A stretch of DNA of 27,856 nt, taken from assembly GCA_002413395.1 (NCBI GenBank), contig DHWX01000051.1:1-27856 (forward strand), read 5' to 3'. This stretch comes from Polaromonas sp. UBA5171. Its GTDB lineage: Bacteria > Pseudomonadota > Gammaproteobacteria > Burkholderiales > Burkholderiaceae_C. Both the position numbers and the translations under genes were made by a program. The notes beneath the pieces are model-generated. The model worked only from the letters and a program-made list of their open reading frames with translations, did not search any database and was not told where the DNA came from. The first letter of the stretch is position 1; each line of letters begins with the position of its first letter. Below, in pieces: positions 23,819 through 27,856 of this stretch.

Positions 23819-24382
23819 TCAAACTGCCAGACTGTAAAACTGATCAGCTGCAGACAGGGTTGATCCAGCGGGACAGTCCAGCAGCCCCTTGCGGATCATG
23901 TGTATTGTCTCGATGCCTGCAATGATGATGCGAGCACTCCAAAACGACTTGAACCCCAGCATCGGTCGGGTTATCCGTTTGATCGCCCGCTCCAGGAAGC
24001 GCCGGGCAGCCGCCAGATCGCGCTTGGTGGTGAGCAGGAAGTTCACCGTATCGTCCTCGCGATCAACGGCCCGATACAGATATTTCCATTCACCAGCCAC
24101 CTTGATATAGGTCTCATCCATCCGCCAGCTTTTCCCGACTGGGTGCTTGCGTCGACGAAATACGGCTGCCAGCACCGGCACCATCTTGATCGCCCAGCGA
24201 TGCACGGTGGCGTGGTCAACGAAAACACCCCGCTCCTGCATCATCTCCTCGATGTGGCGCAGGCTCAGCGGGTAGGCAACATACCAGCGCACGCAAATCA
24301 GCATCACTTCCAGCGGATAGTGGAGCCGTTTGAGAACTTTGCGTAAGGCGCTATTGACCAAACTTTTACGGAAATCATGCAT
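23819..24382 (-). pseudogene. IS6-family transposase with internal deletion
   Basis: A 187-codon frame; family members have about 230-240. The N-terminal part (YPLEVMLICVRWYVAYPLSL, the HTH region ERGVFVDHATVHRW, and WRMDETYIKVAGEWKYLYRA with the first catalytic Asp) and the C-terminal part (TRPMLGFKSFWSARIIIAGI to DQFYSLAV) are normal. Between them FLERAI joins directly to KRITRP. The usual approximately 50-residue segment carrying the second Asp (ITIDKSGAN-type) and the catalytic Glu (NNIVEQDHRAIKR-type) is absent. The DDE triad is broken, so the enzyme should be inactive. The join sits at GATCGCCCG (23981-23989), consistent with recombination between the two RAI codon runs. Confidence 0.9.
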
Positions 24383-24400
24383 GGCTCAGATTGTCCGACA

Positions 24401-24420
24401 TCGCTATTGCGACACAACCC
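24401..24420 (-). repeat. IS6-family terminal inverted repeat
   Basis: This is the outer end of the IS remnant and an inverted match to 21691-21710 (16 identical bases, 18 of 20 overall). It marks the boundary between the accessory stretch and the housekeeping-type plsY region. Confidence 0.75.
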
Positions 24421-24445
24421 GCGCGCCAACCCGACCTGTCAAAGC

Positions 24446-25117
24446 TTATTTGCCGGTTTTCCCAGCCCGTTTGATCGGTTGTTTGCCAGGCCGTCTGGAC
24501 GCGCCAAGTTTCGCTTCAGTGCCTTTTAGCAGCTTGCTGATGTTCTCCCGGTGCCGGTATACCAGCAAGGCGCTGATGACAACCAGCATGACCAGAATGC
24601 CTTGATCGACGTACCAGGCCGCGCGGTCACCAAACAGGTAGTAGAGCGGCGAAAAAACCGCTGCAGCCAGGGCCGCGAGTGACGAATAACGCGAAAAATA
24701 CGCCACAATCAGCCACGTCGCCAGCGTCGCCAGACCCAACACCCAGCTGACGCCGAGCAGCACGCCTGCAGCCGTGGCCACGCCTTTGCCACCTTTGAAC
24801 TGAAAAAACACCGGGTACAAATGCCCCAGAAAAGCCGCCAGGCCGACCGCGGCGACGGTGCCATCGCCCAGACCGTAGTCGCTGCCGAACCACTTGACCA
24901 GCACCACTGGCAGCCAGCCTTTCAGGGCATCGAGCAGCAAGGTTGCCACCGCCGCCGTCTTGTTGCCTGAGCGCAGCACATTGGTGGCACCGGGATTTTT
25001 GCTGCCAAAGCTGCGCGGGTCATTCAGACCCATGAGCTTGCTGACGATGACTGCAAACGACAGTGAGCCGAGCAGATAGGCCAGCAACACGGCACTGGTT
25101 GAGTAGGCGTAATTCAA
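24446..25117 (-). CDS. plsY: Acyl-phosphate:glycerol-3-phosphate acyltransferase PlsY
   Basis: A 223-residue polytopic inner-membrane enzyme that transfers an acyl group from acyl phosphate to glycerol-3-phosphate, the first step of phospholipid synthesis with PlsX. The three PlsY motifs are visible: LLGSLSFAVIVSKL, GSKNPGATNVLR and GHLYPVFFQFKGGKGVATA. The C-terminus is a basic tail. The start is TTG 25117, supported by a strong GGGGGAGA about 6-8 bases upstream; no in-frame ATG fits. It is preceded by ybaK with a 16-bp gap on the same strand, so it is probably the last gene of a tas-ybaK-plsY unit. Confidence 0.95.
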   Translation of the reverse strand: MNYAYSTSAVLLAYLLGSLSFAVIVSKLMGLNDPRSFGSKNPGATNVLRSGNKTAAVATLLLDALKGWLPVVLVKWFGSDYGLGDGTVAAVGLAAFLGHLYPVFFQFKGGKGVATAAGVLLGVSWVLGLATLATWLIVAYFSRYSSLAALAAAVFSPLYYLFGDRAAWYVDQGILVMLVVISALLVYRHRENISKLLKGTEAKLGASRRPGKQPIKRAGKTGK

Positions 25118-25133
25118 AATGGTCTCCCCCTGG

Positions 25134-25637
25134 TTATTCGATCAACGCGCACTGCACCGGCGATGCGCCCAGCAGCGTGACGCATACCTGCGGCTCAATG
25201 CCGACCAGGTAACCGCGCCGACCACCGTTGATGGCAATTTTAGGCAAAGCCAGAATGCTTTCCTCGATATACACCGGCATGGCTCTGCGCGTGCCGAAAG
25301 GCGACGTGCCTCCGACCAGGTAGCCGCTGTGGCGATTGGCCACTTCAGGCTGACAGGGCTCGACCGATTTGGCACCGATCTGGCGTGCCAGATTTTTGGT
25401 AGATACTTTGCGGTTGCCGTGCATCAGCACCAGCAGGGGCTTGCCATCCTGGTCCTGCATCACCAGAGTCTTGACGACGCTGAACGGGTCCAGGTCCAGC
25501 ACCTCGGCGCTGTGCCGCGCGCCACCGTGCTCCAGGTACTCATAGGGATGCTCGGTAAACGTTACCTGATGGGCCTTCAACCACTGCGTTGCCGACGTTT
25601 CGCTAACGTGGTCCTTCTTATGGTCTTTTCTGGCCAT
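25134..25637 (-). CDS. ybaK: YbaK/EbsC-type aminoacyl-tRNA deacylase
   Basis: A 167-residue member of the YbaK/ProX editing family, which in bacteria hydrolyses mis-charged Cys-tRNA(Pro). The family pattern is present: YEYLEHGGARHSAEVLDLD, VVKTLVMQDQDGKPLLVLMH with the conserved editing-site Lys, KVSTKNLARQIGAKSVE, GYLVGGTSPFGTR and INGGRRGYLVGI near the end. The start ATG 25637 comes one base after the stop of the aldo/keto reductase gene, implying translational coupling. A GTG a few codons downstream (VSETSA) is possible but less likely. Confidence 0.93.
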   Translation of the reverse strand: MARKDHKKDHVSETSATQWLKAHQVTFTEHPYEYLEHGGARHSAEVLDLDPFSVVKTLVMQDQDGKPLLVLMHGNRKVSTKNLARQIGAKSVEPCQPEVANRHSGYLVGGTSPFGTRRAMPVYIEESILALPKIAINGGRRGYLVGIEPQVCVTLLGASPVQCALIE

Positions 25638-25638
25638 A

Positions 25639-26703
25639 TCACAAAGCGGGGTCCCGGATTTCCCAGCGGATTTTGTCAATCTCGGCCAGCATCTCAGGCG
25701 ACAAGACAGCGCCAAAGGCATCCAGGTCTTCATCAAGCTGGGCGACCGATGTGACGCCGATGATGGTGCTGGCCACCTGCCACTTGGTGCGGCAAAACGC
25801 CAGCGCCAGTTGGGTGGGCGTGAGGCCATGCGCACGCGCCAGGGCGTTGTAGCGCCGCGCCGCGGCCAGCGCCTCGGGTCGGCCCCAGCGCTGTTTGCGC
25901 ACCGATTCGTATTTGCCAATGCGTGCATTTTTCGGCGCGCCCGGGCCTTCTATGCCTGAAACGTCATACTTGCCAGTCAGCAAACCAAAACTCAGGGGGG
26001 AGTAAGCCAGCAGCGAAACGCCAAGGCGGTGCATGGTTTCATCCAGACCGTTTTCAACAGTGCGGTTGATCAGGGAGTAGCCGTTTTGCACAGTCGCAAT
26101 TTTGGGCAGGCCATGCTGCTCCGCCAGACGCACAAACTCATGCACGCCATAGGGGGTTTCATTGGAAAGGCCAATGGTGCGCACCTTACCCGCCTTGACC
26201 AGACCCGCCAGTGCTTCGAGCTGCTGCTGGATGGTGCTCACGGGTTTGTCACTGGCGGGATCAAAATACATCATGCCAAATGTCGGCACATGGCGCACCG
26301 GCCAGTGAATCTGGTAGAGATCGATCACGTCGGTTTGCAGACGCTTGAGGCTGTCATTGCAGGCGCTGACGATATCCGCTTCAGTCAGGTCGGCACTGCC
26401 ACCGCGAATCCATGGCATGCCGCGCGCCGGACCTGCCACTTTGGTGGCCAGAACCAGTCTGCCGCGTGCCGACGGATTTTTTGCAAACCAGTGGCCCAGA
26501 ATGGTTTCCGTGGCACCAAAGGTCTCGGCCCGTGGCGGCACCGAATACATTTCCGCCGTATCCAGAAAATTGACGCCGCGCTCCAGCGAACGTTCAAGAA
26601 TGGCATGCGCCGTGATTTCATCGACCTGCTCGCCAAAGGTCATGGTGCCCAGGCAAATCGGGGTGACGTGCAGATCGCTGCTGCCGAGTTGAACTTTATT
26701 CAT
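25639..26703 (-). CDS. tas: Aldo/keto reductase, Tas-like
   Basis: A 354-residue NADPH-dependent aldo/keto reductase close to E. coli Tas. The catalytic tetrad appears as Asp48 and Tyr53 in FLDTAEMYS, the Lys in LATKVAGPARG and the His in DLYQIHWPVRH. Tas-type features are LGTMTFGEQ, the early VPPRAETFGATET, GLSNETPYGVHEF and LLAYSPLSFGLLTGKY. I chose ATG 26703 because the product then begins NKVQLGSSDLHV, as in homologues, although no strong ribosome-binding site precedes it. Its physiological substrate is unknown. It leads the minus-strand unit with ybaK and plsY. Confidence 0.92.
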   Translation of the reverse strand: MNKVQLGSSDLHVTPICLGTMTFGEQVDEITAHAILERSLERGVNFLDTAEMYSVPPRAETFGATETILGHWFAKNPSARGRLVLATKVAGPARGMPWIRGGSADLTEADIVSACNDSLKRLQTDVIDLYQIHWPVRHVPTFGMMYFDPASDKPVSTIQQQLEALAGLVKAGKVRTIGLSNETPYGVHEFVRLAEQHGLPKIATVQNGYSLINRTVENGLDETMHRLGVSLLAYSPLSFGLLTGKYDVSGIEGPGAPKNARIGKYESVRKQRWGRPEALAAARRYNALARAHGLTPTQLALAFCRTKWQVASTIIGVTSVAQLDEDLDAFGAVLSPEMLAEIDKIRWEIRDPAL

Positions 26704-26933
26704 GAAAATTTGGGTAAAAAAAACAGAAAAATCACCCATGACCTGTTGCCCGGGCAATTTGTGGAACCCTTCTCGAAGGATCAGGACGGGTAGTTTAAGG
26801 GCTTCAAAGGTTGTTTGCTTGCGGCCAAATCAGCGTTTGTCTTACAACTTCTGACGATTTTTTTCTATAGGATTCATGACCGGTGCTTTAATGCGCCTCT
26901 GATTCAATTCCATCCATTCCGAGGAATACGTTC
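26704..26933. promoter_or_regulatory. Divergent intergenic region, tas / OmpA lipoprotein
   Basis: The 230 bp must carry both promoters. For the plus-strand gene a weak candidate is TTACAA (26841-26846) followed 18 bp later by TATAGG (26865-26870), about 65 bp before the start. No operator-like palindrome stands out. Confidence 0.3.
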
Positions 26934-27599
26934 ATGAAAAAACGAACCCTTACCTCCCTGAGCGCCGCAGCACTGGCGCTGGCAGTCCTTTCTGGCTGCG
27001 CCGACATGAGTGAAACCCAGCGCGGAACAGCCCAGGGGGCCGGTATTGGCGCAGTGGCTGGCGCGTTGGTGGGCGCGGCCACGGGCGGCAGAACAGGCAT
27101 TGCAACCGGTGCCGTGCTGGGCGGCGCGGTCGGTGCCGGTGGCGGCTATCTCTGGTCCAAAAAAATGCAGGACCAGAAAGTCGCGATGGAGCAGGCGACA
27201 GCCGGTACCGGCGTGGCGGTCAGCCAGACAGCCGACAACCGCCTGAAACTGGACATTCCCAGCGATGTGTCGTTTGACGTGGGCCGCTCGGCCATCAAAC
27301 CCAACTTCGTGCCGGTGCTGAACCATTTGGCGACCAGCCTCAACCAGAATCAGATCACCACGGTCAGCATCATTGGTCATACCGACAGCACCGGCTCTGA
27401 TGCCATCAACAATCCCCTGTCTTTTGACCGTGCCAACGCGGCCCGCAATTACCTGGTGAGTCGTGGCGTTGCGCCTCAGCGCATCACCACCGACGGCCGC
27501 GGTTCGCGCGAGCCGGTTGCGAGCAACGCCACGGAACAGGGTCGCGCCCAAAACCGCCGGGTCGAAATTTATGTGGCCGAACCAGTTGCGACGCGTTAA
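26934..27599 (+). CDS. OmpA-family lipoprotein with glycine-zipper (YiaD-like)
   Basis: A 221-residue predicted lipoprotein with signal peptide and lipobox LSGC (Cys22). A Gly/Ala-rich glycine-zipper segment follows (about 36-75: GAGIGAVAGALVGAATGG and repeats), then a C-terminal OmpA peptidoglycan-binding domain (about 105-215). The domain starts LKLDIPSDVSFDVGRSAIKP and includes IIGHTDSTGSD with the diaminopimelate-binding Asp, and QNRRVEIYV with the conserved Arg. It should tether outer membrane to peptidoglycan. GAGGAA lies before ATG 26934, and a strong terminator follows. Confidence 0.93.
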   Translation: MKKRTLTSLSAAALALAVLSGCADMSETQRGTAQGAGIGAVAGALVGAATGGRTGIATGAVLGGAVGAGGGYLWSKKMQDQKVAMEQATAGTGVAVSQTADNRLKLDIPSDVSFDVGRSAIKPNFVPVLNHLATSLNQNQITTVSIIGHTDSTGSDAINNPLSFDRANAARNYLVSRGVAPQRITTDGRGSREPVASNATEQGRAQNRRVEIYVAEPVATR

Positions 27600-27622
27600 T
27601 CCGCACGCCACTGCATCTTGCT

Positions 27623-27648
27623 AAAAAAGCACCTTCGGGTGCTTTTTT
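27623..27648. terminator. Bidirectional rho-independent terminator
   Basis: A perfect hairpin, AAAAAAGCACC-TTCG-GGTGCTTTTTT: 11-bp complementarity with an ultra-stable TTCG loop and T-runs on both strands. It lies 24 bp after the OmpA-type gene and 28 bp after the convergent ligase gene, and should terminate both. Confidence 0.93.
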
Positions 27649-27676
27649 CATGCGCGCTTGCCGACTCTTGCAATCG

Positions 27677-27856
27677 TCAGGAGTTCTTGCAGCGCTCTTC
27701 CTCCTGCAGCCGCAGCACACGCCGCTGCACCTTGCCAGTGGTGGTCATGGGCAGAGCATCGATAAATTCGATTTCCTTGGGGTACTCGTAAGGCGCCAGC
27801 ATGGCTTTGACATGGGCCTGCAATTGAGCCGCAAGTTCTGCATCAAATTTGGCTTT
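27677..27856 (-). CDS. AMP-forming acyl-CoA synthetase, C-terminal end (partial)
   Basis: Only the last 59 codons are in the window. They read LQAHVKAMLAPYEYPKEIEF, then IDALPMTTTGKVQRRVLRLQ and a short tail to TGA (27679-27677). This is the C-terminal AMP-binding_C domain of an acetyl/acyl-CoA synthetase-like ligase; the Lys of TTTGKVQRR is the conserved catalytic lysine that serves the adenylation half-reaction. Substrate cannot be judged. It converges on the OmpA lipoprotein gene across the shared terminator. Confidence 0.88.
   Translation of the reverse strand, partial: KAKFDAELAAQLQAHVKAMLAPYEYPKEIEFIDALPMTTTGKVQRRVLRLQEEERCKNS

Larger units (their letters stand above)
23809..24420 (-). 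mobile_element. IS6-family insertion sequence remnant
   Basis: Contains the deleted transposase gene and an intact outer end at 24401-24420 (inward reading GGGTTGTGTCGCAATAGCGA), 19 bp before the transposase start. The opposite end is missing: the 10 bp between the transposase stop and the next gene do not contain the terminal repeat. The only other copy of the end is at 21691. The element sits between the accessory region and the plsY gene, 25 bp beyond plsY's stop. Confidence 0.8.

Noticed and set aside
1..27856. CRISPR arrays, tRNA or rRNA genes, phage genes
   Set aside because: No regularly spaced repeats, cloverleaf-like sequence or phage structural genes were seen on reading the window.

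Overview
The window looks like a high-GC betaproteobacterial chromosome (Burkholderiales, probably Comamonadaceae- or Alcaligenaceae-like). The judgement rests on gene content: HAAT-type ABC transporter genes mixed with acyl-CoA genes, a relic of a Bug/TctC receptor, and a tas-ybaK-plsY block next to an OmpA-type lipoprotein. No taxonomic search was possible.

Left edge (1-921): about 190 bp of unassigned sequence abuts the 3' half of an acyl-CoA synthetase gene that has lost its N-terminal domain. Next, on the minus strand, is an SMP-30/gluconolactonase-family gene (1026-1877). A 332-bp intergenic region containing a perfect 17-bp palindrome separates it from the divergent cluster.

Catabolic cluster (2210-16048, plus strand, tightly packed): livH-livM-livG-livF-livK (ABC uptake), an ACAD10/11-type acyl-CoA dehydrogenase, an SDR, a bifunctional enoyl-CoA hydratase/3-hydroxyacyl-CoA dehydrogenase, a thiolase, an APH-fold kinase, an acyl-CoA synthetase and a second SDR. 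The kinase plus ACAD11-like pair is the bacterial counterpart of vertebrate ACAD10/11 and of LvaA/LvaC of levulinate catabolism. With the lactonase-like gene, the ligase and a full set of beta-oxidation enzymes, the best reading is import and degradation of a 4-hydroxy acid, 4-oxo acid or gamma-lactone through a 4-phosphoacyl-CoA. The cluster carries scars: a frameshift near the end of livF and a relic of an NtrC-type helix-turn-helix between livK and the dehydrogenase.

16049-17977: a collapsed Bug/TctC receptor gene (44 codons left) followed by an intact ThDP-dependent acetolactate-synthase/benzoylformate-decarboxylase-like enzyme.

Accessory region (about 17978-24420): poorly conserved sequence with small envelope or stress-type genes: an ICMT-like methyltransferase, DUF1810, an NlpC/P60 lipoprotein, a PmtA-like methyltransferase, a DUF1003 membrane protein, a BON-domain protein and a small conserved hypothetical. 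It ends in an IS6-family element whose transposase has an internal deletion. A second copy of the IS end lies in inverted orientation 2.7 kb away.

Right side (24446-27856): housekeeping-type DNA with tas-ybaK-plsY on the minus strand, a divergent OmpA-family lipoprotein with a strong terminator, and the 3' end of another AMP-forming acyl-CoA synthetase running off the window.
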